Positions 8,296 to 17,185 of a DNA stretch of 64,000 bases are shown piece after piece. The stretch is from Ruegeria sp. SCSIO 43209 (lineage in GTDB: Bacteria; Pseudomonadota; Alphaproteobacteria; Rhodobacterales; Rhodobacteraceae): positions 521,001 through 585,000 of the forward strand of contig NZ_CP065359.1 in assembly GCF_019904295.1 (NCBI RefSeq), in the 5' to 3' direction. The position numbers were made by a program, and so were the translations under genes. The notes beneath the pieces were generated by a model. That model was not told where the DNA came from and ran no database searches. It saw only the letters and a list, made by a program, of their open reading frames with translations. Numbering within the stretch: position 1 is the stretch's first letter; each line of letters opens with the position of its first letter.

Positions 8296-8925
8296 TCACG
8301 CCGGGCGGCGCAGAACCGCTGTGGCGATGCCCATTCCGATCAGGGTCAACCCTCCGAACCGGGTCATGGTCGTGATGACATTCGCGCGTCCGATCATCCG
8401 GCGCAGCTTGTCCGCCAGCAGCGCATAGGCCAGCGCGTTCAGCCCCGCGAGACCCACAAATGTTGCGATCAGGATCGCGAATTGCGGACCCAAAGGCTCG
8501 GCTGGACGCAAGAATTGCGGTACGAAAGCGATGAAGAAGGCAATGGACTTCGGGTTCAGCGCGGTGACTGCAGCGGCATGGCCAAAAACACTGCGGGCGG
8601 TCACGTCACGTTCGGTTTCAATTGCTTGCAGCCCGCCCGACGGCGCGCTGCGCAGGAGTTTGACACCAAGCCAGACAAGATAGGCTGCCCCAACCCATTT
8701 CAGCACGGCAAACAGTGTGGCAGAGGCCAGCACCAGCGCCCCCAGCCCCAGCAGCGACGCGGTCATCGCCACCAAATCCCCCAATGCGACCCCAGTGGCC
8801 GAGGCAACCGCCACACTGCGTCCTTTCGACAGCGCATAGCTAAGCACCAGCAACACGGTCGGGCCTGGGATCAGCAGCAGCGCGGTCGAAGCGGCCACAA
8901 AGGCCAGCCAGATTTCAATGGACAT
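8296..8925 (-). CDS. LysE/RhtB-family amino-acid exporter
   Basis: A 209-residue inner-membrane protein with about six hydrophobic segments. The start at 8925 gives MSIEIWLAFVAASTALLLIP; the Pro-Gly-Pro right after (IPGPTVLLVLSYALSKGR) is the LysE/RhtB hallmark. A second signature is the LNPKSIAFFIAFVPQFL stretch. Members export amino acids such as homoserine, threonine, lysine or cysteine; the substrate cannot be assigned. It ends 2 bases from the small RHH-like gene (convergent) and is divergent from the alpha/beta hydrolase gene across about 280 bases. Confidence 0.9.
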   Translation of the reverse strand: MSIEIWLAFVAASTALLLIPGPTVLLVLSYALSKGRSVAVASATGVALGDLVAMTASLLGLGALVLASATLFAVLKWVGAAYLVWLGVKLLRSAPSGGLQAIETERDVTARSVFGHAAAVTALNPKSIAFFIAFVPQFLRPAEPLGPQFAILIATFVGLAGLNALAYALLADKLRRMIGRANVITTMTRFGGLTLIGMGIATAVLRRPA

Positions 8926-9209
8926 GGAGTATCCTATTAGAGTGTTTCCCATAGCAAGCCTTGGCACGACGTATTGGTCAAGGCTTTGCGGGCACATTCT
9001 CGTGGTGAAACACCGTCTCCAACGGGTTGGCGTTCGGATTTGCGAAGCCGGGGTCGCCTAAATACCAAGGACATGGGGCAGGGAATTCAAGCGTGCAATG
9101 CGGTCTGGGATTGCCGCAACAGGTTTAAGATTGGATGAAGCTTGGCTTATGCATCTTGAAACGCCTCCAATGTACCCCACTCTCGCAATGCGACCCAAAG
9201 GAGGGAGCC
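8926..9209. other. Divergent intergenic region, no gene seen
   Basis: A 284-base gap between the divergent LysE and hydrolase genes. It should carry promoters for both, but I cannot point to convincing -35/-10 pairs. A clear ribosome site (AAAGGAGGG) sits just before the hydrolase ATG at 9210. The frame open from 9135 upstream of that ATG has no coding character. Confidence 0.5.
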
Positions 9210-10067
9210 ATGGTTCAAACCCAACACGCTGAGGCCGATACCGGCCGCGCCAGATCCGGTGTCGAGCGCCTCAAAAGCATCTTGGTAGGACTGCTGTTGG
9301 CCGCGGCGATCTTGTATGCGGGCGTCCTCGGATACATGTTTTTCAACCAGCAATCTCTGCTGTACAAACCCGAAGGTACGTTACCGGATCCGGCTTCGGT
9401 GGGGTTGGCGGATGTTGATGCGCTATCGCTGACAATGGCTGATGGTACTGCCCTGACGGTCTGGGCAGCACCCGCTGCAATCCCGGATGCACCGACCGTC
9501 CTATTCTTCCACGGCCAAAGCGGCAATCTGGGGGACCGTGCTGAACGGCTGCGCGAAATCCTAAACTCGGGCTATGGGCTGCTTGCCCCCAGCTATCGCG
9601 GCTTTCCGGGCAGCGAAGGCGAGCCCTCGGAACTGGCGCTGATCTCTGATGGAGTTCAGCTCTATGACAGGCTGGCGGGTCAGGGCAAAGCTGTGGTGCT
9701 GCACGGTCAGAGCCTCGGCACCGGCATTGCTGCCGCTGTGGCAGCCGAGCGTCCCGATGCAGAACTTCTGGTGCTTGAGGCCCCGTTCACTGCAACCGTT
9801 GATGTCGCGGCGGAACGCTATCCTTTCCTGCCGGTCTCAGCCTTGATGAGGGATCAGTTCGCCACACGTGATCTTATCGAACAGATCTCGGTGCCGACGT
9901 TGATTTTTCACGGCACCGAGGATGAAACTATTCCACTGCATCACGGAAAAGCTCTGGCCGAGATGTCCGATACCGCGCAGATTTACGTGATCCCCGACGG
10001 TACCCACAACGATTTGTGGTCGCATGGCCTATGGGACGAGGTGCAAAAGAAACTGTCGCAGTACTGA
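9210..10067 (+). CDS. Membrane-anchored alpha/beta hydrolase (ABHD13/YfhR-like)
   Basis: A 285-residue serine hydrolase. The ATG at 9210 was chosen because AAAGGAGGG precedes it at good spacing. A single N-terminal membrane helix (VGLLLAAAILYAGVLGYMFF) anchors it. The fold shows the oxyanion region FFHGQSGNLG, nucleophile elbow GQSLG, acid region FHGTEDETIP and the catalytic His in PDGTHNDLW. This order matches the ABHD13/YfhR/Bem46 group, whose physiological substrates are mostly unknown. It ends 2 bases from mtnP (convergent). Confidence 0.85.
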   Translation: MVQTQHAEADTGRARSGVERLKSILVGLLLAAAILYAGVLGYMFFNQQSLLYKPEGTLPDPASVGLADVDALSLTMADGTALTVWAAPAAIPDAPTVLFFHGQSGNLGDRAERLREILNSGYGLLAPSYRGFPGSEGEPSELALISDGVQLYDRLAGQGKAVVLHGQSLGTGIAAAVAAERPDAELLVLEAPFTATVDVAAERYPFLPVSALMRDQFATRDLIEQISVPTLIFHGTEDETIPLHHGKALAEMSDTAQIYVIPDGTHNDLWSHGLWDEVQKKLSQY

Positions 10068-10069
10068 GT

Positions 10070-10942
10070 TTATAACACCCGCCCAGCCACAGCATCCAGC
10101 TTGGCCAACAATTCCGGATCGCGCTTTTCAGGCGCGGTCAGGATGGCATACTCCAGCGCCTGGTCGCAGCCATGCGGGCAGGGCGCACGGTCGGTCCCCA
10201 GCAGAGTGGGCAGACCTTTGACCAATGCCCGGCCTTTTTCCGCATTACCGGTCAGCGTGGCGATGATCGCGGCCACGTCGACTTCACCGTGATCAGGGTG
10301 CCAGCTGTCATAGTCGGTGACCATGGCGATTGAGGCATAACAAAGCTCGGCCTCGCGGGCGAGTTTCGCTTCGGGCATGTTGGTCATGCCGATCACGTCG
10401 CACCCCCATTGTTCGCGATATAATTTGGATTCCGCCAATGACGAGAATTGCGGTCCTTCCATCGCCAGATAGGTTCCACCTCGGTGGATGGTGATGCCAG
10501 CCGTCTTGCCAGCAGTCTCGCAAGCGTCCGACAGGCGCGGGCAGGTCGGATGCGCAACACTGACATGGGCGACGCAGCCAGTCCCGAAAAAGCTCTTTTC
10601 ACGGGCAAATGTTCGATCGATGAACTGATCCACGATCACGAAATCACCCGGCGCCATATGTTCGCGGAACGACCCGCAGGCCGAGACCGAGATCACATCC
10701 GTTACGCCAAGCCGTTTCAACGCGTCGATATTGGCGCGATAGGGCACCTCGGTCGGCGAGTGCACATGTCCGCGACCGTGACGCGGCAAGAAGGCCATTT
10801 CGACCCCATCCAGCGACCCGGTCAGGATCTGATCCGACGGATCGCCCCATGGCGTTTCTACTGTGACCCACTCGGCATTCTCCAGACCATCGATGTCATA
10901 AATGCCCGATCCTCCAATGACGGCGATTTTTGTTTGGGTCAC
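10070..10942 (-). CDS. mtnP: S-methyl-5'-thioadenosine phosphorylase
   Basis: A 290-residue purine nucleoside phosphorylase of the MTAP/PNP II family. It cleaves methylthioadenosine with phosphate to adenine and methylthioribose-1-phosphate in methionine salvage. It starts with GTG at 10942 (MTQTKIAVIGGSGIYD), preceded by a GGAGAG ribosome site. Landmarks are FLPRHGRGHVHSPTEVPYRAN, the AMEGPQFSSLAES loop and a TDYDSWHP segment. The adenine released can be recycled by apt, 2.3 kb away, though the two are not in one operon. Confidence 0.95.
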   Translation of the reverse strand: MTQTKIAVIGGSGIYDIDGLENAEWVTVETPWGDPSDQILTGSLDGVEMAFLPRHGRGHVHSPTEVPYRANIDALKRLGVTDVISVSACGSFREHMAPGDFVIVDQFIDRTFAREKSFFGTGCVAHVSVAHPTCPRLSDACETAGKTAGITIHRGGTYLAMEGPQFSSLAESKLYREQWGCDVIGMTNMPEAKLAREAELCYASIAMVTDYDSWHPDHGEVDVAAIIATLTGNAEKGRALVKGLPTLLGTDRAPCPHGCDQALEYAILTAPEKRDPELLAKLDAVAGRVL

Positions 10943-11147
10943 GAGTGCTCTCCGTTGAAAATTCCTGCTGTGTGAGTTCTGCGGGCCACAGCTTCATTTG
11001 ACAAGTGGGTTCAACGGTTTGTGTGCGCTTGGGTCAAGCTATGCGCAGGGCGCATATCAGGGTCCCGCCTGGCGCGGTATCTCAAGACCGGTTTGACCGC
11101 TAGAAGGCCCCTTTCGCGCGAACAAAACCGACCAACAGGACCGATCC

Positions 11148-12782
11148 ATGCCCCGAGCCATGCTGGCAAGCTTTGCCAATCGTATAGCCAAACCCGATTT
11201 GCGCTGGGTCCCGGATGAGGGATTGACCTTTTCCCGCCTGCGTATCGAGTTGCTGTCCGGTCTCACCGTCGCCTTGGCGCTGGTCCCCGAAGCCGTGGCC
11301 TTTGCCTTTGTCGCCGGGGTGCACCCTCTGGTCGGGCTTTACGCAGCGTTTCTGGTCGGTCTGATCACTGCTTTGATCGGCGGTCGCCCCGGCATGATCT
11401 CGGGCGCGACCGGGGCGCTTGCGGTTGTCATGGTCGCACTGGTCGCACAACACGGGGTCGAATACCTGTTCGCAACGGTGGTGCTGATGGGGATTATGCA
11501 GATCATCGCAGGTGCGATGCATTGGGGCCGGTTCATCCGACTTGTGCCGCATCCGGTGATGCTGGGCTTTGTGAACGGCCTGGCGATTGTGATCTTTCTG
11601 GCGCAGCTGGGGCAATTCAAAGTGCCCGGAACCATGGAAAATACCGGCCACGGCATGGGCGGTGGCGAGTGGCTTTCGGGCGTTCAGCTCTACACAATGC
11701 TGGGTCTGGTTGCGCTGACCATGGCTGTGATCTGGATCATGCCCCGCATCACCCGCGTCATCCCAGCGCCTCTGGCCGGGATTTTTGTTGTCGCTGCTTT
11801 GGTCATTGGCATTGGGCTGGACGTCCCGCGTGTCGGTGATCTGGCTTCGATCGAAGGCGGCCTGCCCAGCTTCCATATACCTATGGTGCCGCTGAACTGG
11901 GAGACCTTTGAAATCATCCTGCCCTATGCCCTGATCCTTGCCGCAATCGGTCTGATTGAATCCCTGCTGACGCTAAACCTTGTGGGTGAGATCACCGGCA
12001 AGCGCGGTGGTGCTTCGCAGGAATGTATCGCGCAGGGCACAGCGAACGTAGTCACCGGTTTCTTTGGTGGTATGGGCGGTTGTGCGATGATCGGTCAGTC
12101 GATGATCAACGTGAAGTCAGGCGGGCGCACGCGTATCGCAGGTATCGCTGCAGCGCTGTTTCTGTTGCTCTTCATCCTAGTGGGTTCGCCTCTGATCGAG
12201 CAGATTCCACTGGCCGCACTTGTCGGTGTGATGTTCATGGTGGTGATCGGAACCTTCGCCTGGAATTCGCTGAAGATCATGCGCAAAGTGCCTTTGATGG
12301 ATGCGTTCGTGATCGTACTGGTGACAGTCGTCACCGTGATGGAAGACCTTGCGGTGGCTGTTGTGGTCGGTGTGATTGTCTCTGCCCTGGCTTATGCATG
12401 GAATAACGCCAAACGCATCCACGCGGTTACGCGCGACTCGGAAACGGAAGAAGGGGCGAAGGTCTATGAAATTCAGGGCCCGCTGTTCTTTGGTTCGTCC
12501 GAGGGCTTCGTGGAGCTGTTCGACGTAAGAAACGACCCCGAGACCGTCATCATCGACTTTGCAGCCAGCCGTGTGGTGGACCAATCCGCGCTGCAGGCTA
12601 TCGAAAACATCGCCGCCAAATACGAAGCGGCTGGCAAACGCGTCATGCTGCGGCACCTGAGCCGTGACTGTCATACACTGCTGAACAAGGCCGGCCATCT
12701 GATGGTCGACAGCGATGATGACCCGGATTACGAACTGGCTGTGGATTATTCGGTCCGCACCGGTATTCTGGGCGGGCACTGA
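11148..12782 (+). CDS. SulP-family anion permease with C-terminal STAS domain
   Basis: A 544-residue inner-membrane transporter of the SLC26/SulP family. The transmembrane part covers about residues 25-420, with the early motif LVPEAVAFAFVAGVHPLVGLY and the later GGMGGCAMIGQSMINVKSGG. A STAS domain follows at about 435-535 (VIIDFAASRVVDQSALQAI). Family members carry sulfate, bicarbonate or dicarboxylates; the sequence alone does not fix the ion. No sulfate-assimilation or carbonic-anhydrase gene is nearby. A 7-bp hairpin follows its stop. Confidence 0.92.
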   Translation: MPRAMLASFANRIAKPDLRWVPDEGLTFSRLRIELLSGLTVALALVPEAVAFAFVAGVHPLVGLYAAFLVGLITALIGGRPGMISGATGALAVVMVALVAQHGVEYLFATVVLMGIMQIIAGAMHWGRFIRLVPHPVMLGFVNGLAIVIFLAQLGQFKVPGTMENTGHGMGGGEWLSGVQLYTMLGLVALTMAVIWIMPRITRVIPAPLAGIFVVAALVIGIGLDVPRVGDLASIEGGLPSFHIPMVPLNWETFEIILPYALILAAIGLIESLLTLNLVGEITGKRGGASQECIAQGTANVVTGFFGGMGGCAMIGQSMINVKSGGRTRIAGIAAALFLLLFILVGSPLIEQIPLAALVGVMFMVVIGTFAWNSLKIMRKVPLMDAFVIVLVTVVTVMEDLAVAVVVGVIVSALAYAWNNAKRIHAVTRDSETEEGAKVYEIQGPLFFGSSEGFVELFDVRNDPETVIIDFAASRVVDQSALQAIENIAAKYEAAGKRVMLRHLSRDCHTLLNKAGHLMVDSDDDPDYELAVDYSVRTGILGGH

Positions 12783-12793
12783 ATACGCGAAAG

Positions 12794-12812
12794 GGCGGCC
12801 GGATTGGCCGCC
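12794..12812. terminator. Shared terminator, SulP / acetyltransferase
   Basis: GGCGGCC and GGCCGCC form a 7-bp stem with a 5-base loop (GGATT), flanked by AAGG on one side and TTAT on the other. It lies between the convergent stops at 12782 and 12813. Confidence 0.7.
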
Positions 12813-13457
12813 TTATATCTCAGAAGCAATGCGCTCCAACGCATCGATATTGCCTGAAAGCAAGGCATCTTCGGCCCGAGTGATGGTTTCTGCGGGCCAA
12901 TCCCACCATCGCAAGTCTTGCAGCCTTTCAATCACATCGCGATCAAAACGATAGCGCCGGACTTTTGCCGGATTGCCGGTAACGACTGCATAGGGTGGAA
13001 CCTGACCCCGCACGACCGAGCCTGCGCCAACAATCGCGCCATTTCCGATCTGCGCTCCGGGTAAAATCAAAGCTCCGTAACCGATCCAGACATCGTGCCC
13101 GATAACGGTATCACGTGTATCAGGCTGGTAGCCTGACATGCGATCCGGATCGAAGATTGGAAATGGAAAGCAGGTCAAGCCATCGGTCGCGTGATTTGCG
13201 GAGGCAGTGATAAACCTTACTCCATGAGCGATTTGGCAGAACTTGCCCAGCATCAGCTTTTCTTCTGAAAAGGGAAACAGATACGGTGCAAGCCGCTGCG
13301 CCCAGTCCTTCGGTGCATCGAAATCCGACGCATAAGTGTAAGCTCCTGCCTCAAAGCGGGGATGATCGATGGCCTGAGACAGAAACACTGTTCCGTTGTG
13401 GCTAGAGCCGTCGGGCAGAACAATCGGATATCTGCGTGTACGATCAGGCAGTGGCAT
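12813..13457 (-). CDS. CatB-type hexapeptide O-acetyltransferase
   Basis: A 214-residue left-handed beta-helix acyltransferase of the xenobiotic (CatB/Vat-like) branch. Hexapeptide repeats are visible at about residues 108-160 (IGHDVWIGYGALILPGAQIG, then GAIVGAGSVVRG and VVTGNPAKVRR). A catalytic His is probably in the SANHATDG loop. Relatives acetylate chloramphenicol or streptogramins, but many chromosomal members act on sugars or unknown acceptors. Resistance should not be assumed. Its ATG overlaps the stop of the flavin reductase gene (TAATG), so the two form an operon. Confidence 0.85.
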   Translation of the reverse strand: MPLPDRTRRYPIVLPDGSSHNGTVFLSQAIDHPRFEAGAYTYASDFDAPKDWAQRLAPYLFPFSEEKLMLGKFCQIAHGVRFITASANHATDGLTCFPFPIFDPDRMSGYQPDTRDTVIGHDVWIGYGALILPGAQIGNGAIVGAGSVVRGQVPPYAVVTGNPAKVRRYRFDRDVIERLQDLRWWDWPAETITRAEDALLSGNIDALERIASEI

Positions 13458-14062
13458 TAGTCATCCGGGCGTGAAAGGCTGAACAATTCTGTCACCACAG
13501 AATAGTCCCGATAACCCAACCGCGCGAGCGGGTTGAATGAGGTCACGTCAAGTTTGCCGTCACGGATGTGGTCATCGTGCAGGTGCACACCAGTGACCTC
13601 TCCGAACACCACCCGATTGGACTCACCCGGCAGAGTTACGATCTGAGTAAGTTTGCATTCCAGCGCTGCGGGCGCTCCCTCGACCCGAGAGCAATTTATG
13701 GTTTCGCATTCAACTGGTGTCAGCCCAGCATGAGCGAACTCGTCGACGTGCTTTCCCAAACCCTCTGAGCTGGCATTCATTGCGTCGCGATGCGCATGGG
13801 CTACCACGTTGACGCAGAATACCTTCGTGGCCTCGATATTGGCGATGCTGTCCTTGTCGCCATCCTGATCGTGTTTGGAGCCGGTTGAGGCGAACATCAC
13901 CTGGGGCGGTGTATAAGCGACACCATTGAAGAAGGAATACGGGGCCAGGTTGTTGATCCCGTCAGCATCGCGCGTCGAAATCCAGCCGATCGGGCGTGGG
14001 GTTATGATGGCGTTGAAGGGGTTGTGCGGCAGGCCGTGGCCGTCTTCGGGGCGATAGAACAT
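13457..14062 (-). CDS. Flavin reductase-like FMN-binding protein
   Basis: A 201-residue flavin reductase domain protein with the FMN-binding split barrel. The start at 14062 gives MFYRPEDGHGLPHNPFNAII, then TPRPIGWISTRD, the usual N-terminal strand; the frame extends 27 codons further but would overlap the divergent GNAT region. Further landmarks are PYSFFNGVAYTPPQVMFAS and the C-terminal LARLGYRDYSVV. Such proteins reduce FMN with NAD(P)H for partner monooxygenases or bind flavin for other reductions. No partner monooxygenase is adjacent. The stop overlaps the acetyltransferase start. Confidence 0.85.
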   Translation of the reverse strand: MFYRPEDGHGLPHNPFNAIITPRPIGWISTRDADGINNLAPYSFFNGVAYTPPQVMFASTGSKHDQDGDKDSIANIEATKVFCVNVVAHAHRDAMNASSEGLGKHVDEFAHAGLTPVECETINCSRVEGAPAALECKLTQIVTLPGESNRVVFGEVTGVHLHDDHIRDGKLDVTSFNPLARLGYRDYSVVTELFSLSRPDD

Positions 14063-14134
14063 ATGGACTCCAAGCGTTTGCCCAAGGCCTATCGAAGTGC
14101 TAGGGCGATTTCCAGCAAGGATAAGAGGGCGCGC

Positions 14135-14629
14135 GTGCAGCAATTCAAGATCAGGCCGGAAGAGCCGGAAGACTGGTGGGAAGTCGAAGCGCTCTATGAC
14201 CTGTGCTTTGCTCCGGGGCGCGAGGCGTTATCGTCTTATCGTCTGCGCGATGACGTGCCGCCTGTCGCTGGCCTGTCGCAGGTCGCGCGCGATGGGCAGG
14301 GCATTCTGGCTGGTGCAATCCGGTTTTGGCCCGTGCATGTGGGTGAACATGACGCGCTGCTGCTAGGTCCAGTGGCGGTCCACCCGACCCATCAAGGCGA
14401 AGGGTTGGGCGGATATCTGATCCATCAGGGGGTAGAGGCCGGGCGCGCCAAAGGGTGGGATCGCGTCATGCTTGTGGGCGATGCGCCCTATTATGCCCGG
14501 TTCGGGTTCACCCCGCTGCCGGGTGTCGAAATGCCTCCGCCCACCAACCCTGATCGCATACTGGGTTTGGAACTGACCCCCGGAGTTTGGTCCGAAATTC
14601 AGGGGCTTGTTAGTCGCTGGACCCGTTGA
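14135..14629 (+). CDS. GNAT N-acetyltransferase (YhbS-like)
   Basis: A 164-residue GNAT-fold protein. I chose the GTG at 14135 because AGAGGG precedes it at good spacing and because it leaves a 72-base gap to the divergent flavin reductase start; an in-frame ATG at 14063 would remove that gap. The acetyl-CoA loop is visible (HPTHQGEGLGGYLIHQGV), then DAPYYARFGF, a YhbS-like signature. The substrate is unknown. It is followed 53 bases later by the EcsC gene on the same strand. Confidence 0.85.
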   Translation: MQQFKIRPEEPEDWWEVEALYDLCFAPGREALSSYRLRDDVPPVAGLSQVARDGQGILAGAIRFWPVHVGEHDALLLGPVAVHPTHQGEGLGGYLIHQGVEAGRAKGWDRVMLVGDAPYYARFGFTPLPGVEMPPPTNPDRILGLELTPGVWSEIQGLVSRWTR

Positions 14630-14682
14630 CCCATTGAAAACCCGCTGCAAAGTCCCGATGTTTTCAGGACAGGAGGGCACAG

Positions 14683-15450
14683 ATGCAGGACGTGGTTCTT
14701 GTCGAAAAACTCGATCCCGAGGCCGAGCTTGATCGGCTTGCGCAGCTGTACGGTGCGGCAGGTGGCGCAGGAGTGAATCTGCTGAACAAGCTTGGTGGTT
14801 CGGCGGAATCCTTATTGGATCAGTTACCTAAGCCGGTGCGAGAAGGTCTGACCGAAGCAACCGAACAGGCGCTTTGGCTTGCCATGCATGCGGCCGAAGG
14901 CTCTCGGCGTGCCGTGCCGGACCAGAAACCATGGGTCAACACAGCCTTAACTACTGCCATGGGCGCAGCCGGAGGTCTGGGTGGAGTGTCCACAGCACTT
15001 GTCGAGCTGCCCGCGACAACCGCCATGATGCTGCGCGCGATCCAAGGCGCAGCGATGCGGGAAGGATTTGATCCGACCGCCGAGAACGTGAAATTCGACT
15101 CGATCCGAGTGTTGTCAGCCGCAGGTCCTTTGGCCGAGGATGACGGGGCTGATCTGGGCTTTTTCTCAATGCGCATGACCCTGACCGGACCGACCATGCA
15201 ACGCCTCATTGCGATGGTGGCGCCGCGCTTGTCCGTAGTGCTGGGCCAGAAGCTGGCGGCGCAGTCTGTACCGTTGCTTGGGGCGCTTGCCGGGGGCGGT
15301 ACAAATTTTGTCTATACCCGCTACTACCAGCAGATCGCGCATGTGCATTTTGGGCTGCGTCGATTGGCGATTGATGCCGACATCCCTCATGACGAGCTGG
15401 TGCGGCGTTTGTCGGGGCGGATGGCTCTGAACAAGGGGGCTTTCCCGTAA
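14683..15450 (+). CDS. EcsC-family protein
   Basis: A 255-residue member of the EcsC family. An excellent ribosome site (ACAGGAGGGCAC) precedes the ATG. After an alpha-helical N-terminus there is a Gly/Ala-rich hydrophobic stretch (MGAAGGLGGVSTALVELP, then ATTAMMLRAIQGAAMREGF) and a second hydrophobic patch (LLGALAGGGTNFVYTRYY), typical of EcsC. In Bacillus, EcsC is linked to the EcsAB exporter and secretion; no exporter is next to this one. The biochemical role of stand-alone proteobacterial EcsC is not established. Confidence 0.82.
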   Translation: MQDVVLVEKLDPEAELDRLAQLYGAAGGAGVNLLNKLGGSAESLLDQLPKPVREGLTEATEQALWLAMHAAEGSRRAVPDQKPWVNTALTTAMGAAGGLGGVSTALVELPATTAMMLRAIQGAAMREGFDPTAENVKFDSIRVLSAAGPLAEDDGADLGFFSMRMTLTGPTMQRLIAMVAPRLSVVLGQKLAAQSVPLLGALAGGGTNFVYTRYYQQIAHVHFGLRRLAIDADIPHDELVRRLSGRMALNKGAFP

Positions 15451-15530
15451 AGCTTGGCAGACTCTGCCGGATATGATAAATATCACTTTATAAACCGCAA
15501 CATAAGCGGAGCGAGCAGTGGATATGAACC

Positions 15531-16016
15531 GTGTTTGACGGGCGCAGTATTGATGCGATTGCCGGGCTTTCGGCAGAAAACCTCTCCCTTTCCGGGGCGC
15601 TGCCTGTTTATGCACAATCCGCTGCGCTTTGCTATCGAACCAATGATGACCTGCCAGAGATTTTATTGATCACAACGCGCAGGGCACGGCGCTGGATCAT
15701 TCCCAAGGGTTGGTTGATCAACGGGCTGACCCCGTCTGAAACAGCCGCCCGCGAGGCCTGGGAAGAGGCTGGTGTTTTGGGGCAGTGCGGAAGCGAAAGC
15801 CTTGGTCGGTTTGCCTATATCAAGAACCGGCCTGGCAAGCCATCGGCGCTGTGTCTAGTTGATGTGTTTCCGCTGCATGTGCAGCGATTGGAGGCGCAGT
15901 TTCCCGAAGCGGGTGAGCGCAGGCGCAAATGGGTTTCGCCCAAAAAGGCATCGTTGAAGGTGTCGTCGCCCGATCTTGCTGCGCTTTTGGGCGGATTCGG
16001 GTTGCATCGGCAATAG
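15531..16016 (+). CDS. Nudix hydrolase (DIPP-like)
   Basis: A 161-residue Nudix protein starting with GTG at 15531 behind a GGAGCGAG run. The core is RRWIIPKGWLINGLTPSE, then TAAREAWEEAGV, which keeps the catalytic REAWEEAGV half of the Nudix box, while the first conserved Glu of the classical box is not in its usual place. This PKGW version is common in alphaproteobacterial diphosphoinositol-polyphosphate-phosphohydrolase-like or diadenosine polyphosphate hydrolases. A paralogue with the same motif lies at 49471-49929. The substrate cannot be stated. Confidence 0.88.
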   Translation: MFDGRSIDAIAGLSAENLSLSGALPVYAQSAALCYRTNDDLPEILLITTRRARRWIIPKGWLINGLTPSETAAREAWEEAGVLGQCGSESLGRFAYIKNRPGKPSALCLVDVFPLHVQRLEAQFPEAGERRRKWVSPKKASLKVSSPDLAALLGGFGLHRQ

Positions 16017-16087
16017 CGGGCCAAGATCAAGACTTGATATTGCCATGTTGGTCGGTATCTATTCGCCAACCGGACTTTGGATGTGAT

Positions 16088-16543
16088 ATGATTCAATACG
16101 CATTGAAATGCAGCAATGACCACAGCTTTGACAGTTGGTTTCAATCCGCAGCCGGCTTTGACAAACTGTCAGCGGCCGGGTTGGTAACCTGCGCGGTATG
16201 CGGCTGCGACAAGGTGGAAAAGGCGGTGATGACACCGCGTGTCCGGCCTGCGCGCAAGGCGGTGACCGAGGTTGCACCAGCGCAGCCTTCTGCGGATGAG
16301 ATCAGCATGGCAACACCTTCGCCCGAGATCGCTGAGGTCCTCAGCGAACTGCGTCGAAAGGTCGAGGAAAACTCGGACTATGTGGGCAAGGATTTCGCCA
16401 AAGAAGCCCGCAAAATCCATCTGGGGGATGCGCCCGAGCGCGCGATCTATGGTGAGGCCAAGCCCGAAGAGGCGCAATCGCTGATTGAAGACGGCGTGCC
16501 GGTCGCACCGTTGCCGTTTGTTCCTAGCCGCAAGACCAACTGA
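16088..16543 (+). CDS. DUF1178 family protein
   Basis: A 151-residue protein whose start at 16088 gives MIQYALKCSNDHSFDSWFQS, the characteristic DUF1178 opening. The N-terminal part contains a small Cys cluster (C8, then CAVCGC) that could bind zinc like a rubredoxin-type ribbon. The middle is Pro/Ala-rich and the C-terminal helix domain (LRRKVEENSDYVGKDFAKEA) is also family-typical. The function is unknown. It ends 3 bases before the SDR gene, suggesting co-transcription. Confidence 0.88.
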   Translation: MIQYALKCSNDHSFDSWFQSAAGFDKLSAAGLVTCAVCGCDKVEKAVMTPRVRPARKAVTEVAPAQPSADEISMATPSPEIAEVLSELRRKVEENSDYVGKDFAKEARKIHLGDAPERAIYGEAKPEEAQSLIEDGVPVAPLPFVPSRKTN

Positions 16544-16546
16544 CCC

Positions 16547-17185
16547 ATGCACATCGTTATTACGGGCACGAACCGAGGGATCGGGAAATCCATTGCGGAT
16601 CAGTATCGTGCAGAAGGTCATGAAGTGACCGGAACTGCCCGGGACGGTAGCGCAGATATCGTGCTGGATGTCACGGACCCAGAACAGCACGCTGCAATGG
16701 CCGAGCAACTGCGAGGCCGCCAGATTGACCTGCTGATCTGCAATGCGGGCGTTTATCTGGACAAAGGACACGACATTAGTGGCTATCCCGCCGAGATGTG
16801 GGCGCAAAGCTTCGCCGCCAACGTGACAGGCGTGTTTCTTACCATCCAGTCCTTGTTGCCGAACCTGCGAACCGCGCGGGGCCGGATCGCCATCGTTTCG
16901 TCTCAGATGGCGTCACATACGCGCGCGCCGGGTGGCAGCTATATCTACCGTGCGTCAAAGGCGGCGGCGCTGAATTTGGGCCGCAACCTGGCGACTGACC
17001 TACAGGCGGATGGCATTGCGGTGGGAATCTACCATCCGGGCTGGGTGCAGACGGACATGGGCGGAGCTGCGGCAGAGATCACGGTCGATCAGGCGGCAAA
17101 CGGCTTGATCGAGCGATTTGCGGCTCTCTCGCTCGATACTACCGGTTGTTTTGAAACTTGGGATGGTCGGGCGCACCCTTACTGA
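16547..17185 (+). CDS. Short-chain dehydrogenase/reductase
   Basis: A 212-residue classical-type SDR. The NAD(P)-binding TGTNRGIG is at the N-terminus, NAG appears in LLICNAGVYL, and the catalytic Ser-Tyr-Lys are in SSQMASHTRAPGGSYIYRAS followed by K. It is shorter than the usual 250 residues, as in the C-factor/CsgA-like SDR branch. The substrate is unknown. It follows DUF1178 by 3 bases and is convergent, with slight overlap, with the small secreted-protein gene. Confidence 0.88.
   Translation: MHIVITGTNRGIGKSIADQYRAEGHEVTGTARDGSADIVLDVTDPEQHAAMAEQLRGRQIDLLICNAGVYLDKGHDISGYPAEMWAQSFAANVTGVFLTIQSLLPNLRTARGRIAIVSSQMASHTRAPGGSYIYRASKAAALNLGRNLATDLQADGIAVGIYHPGWVQTDMGGAAAEITVDQAANGLIERFAALSLDTTGCFETWDGRAHPY

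Noticed and set aside
11100..11876. 258-residue minus-strand frame inside the SulP gene
   Set aside because: Antisense shadow, rich in His/Gln/Asp, no motif.
12813..13457. Chloramphenicol resistance gene
   Set aside because: CatB-like fold only; chromosomal hexapeptide acetyltransferases of this type often have other acceptors and no resistance context is present.
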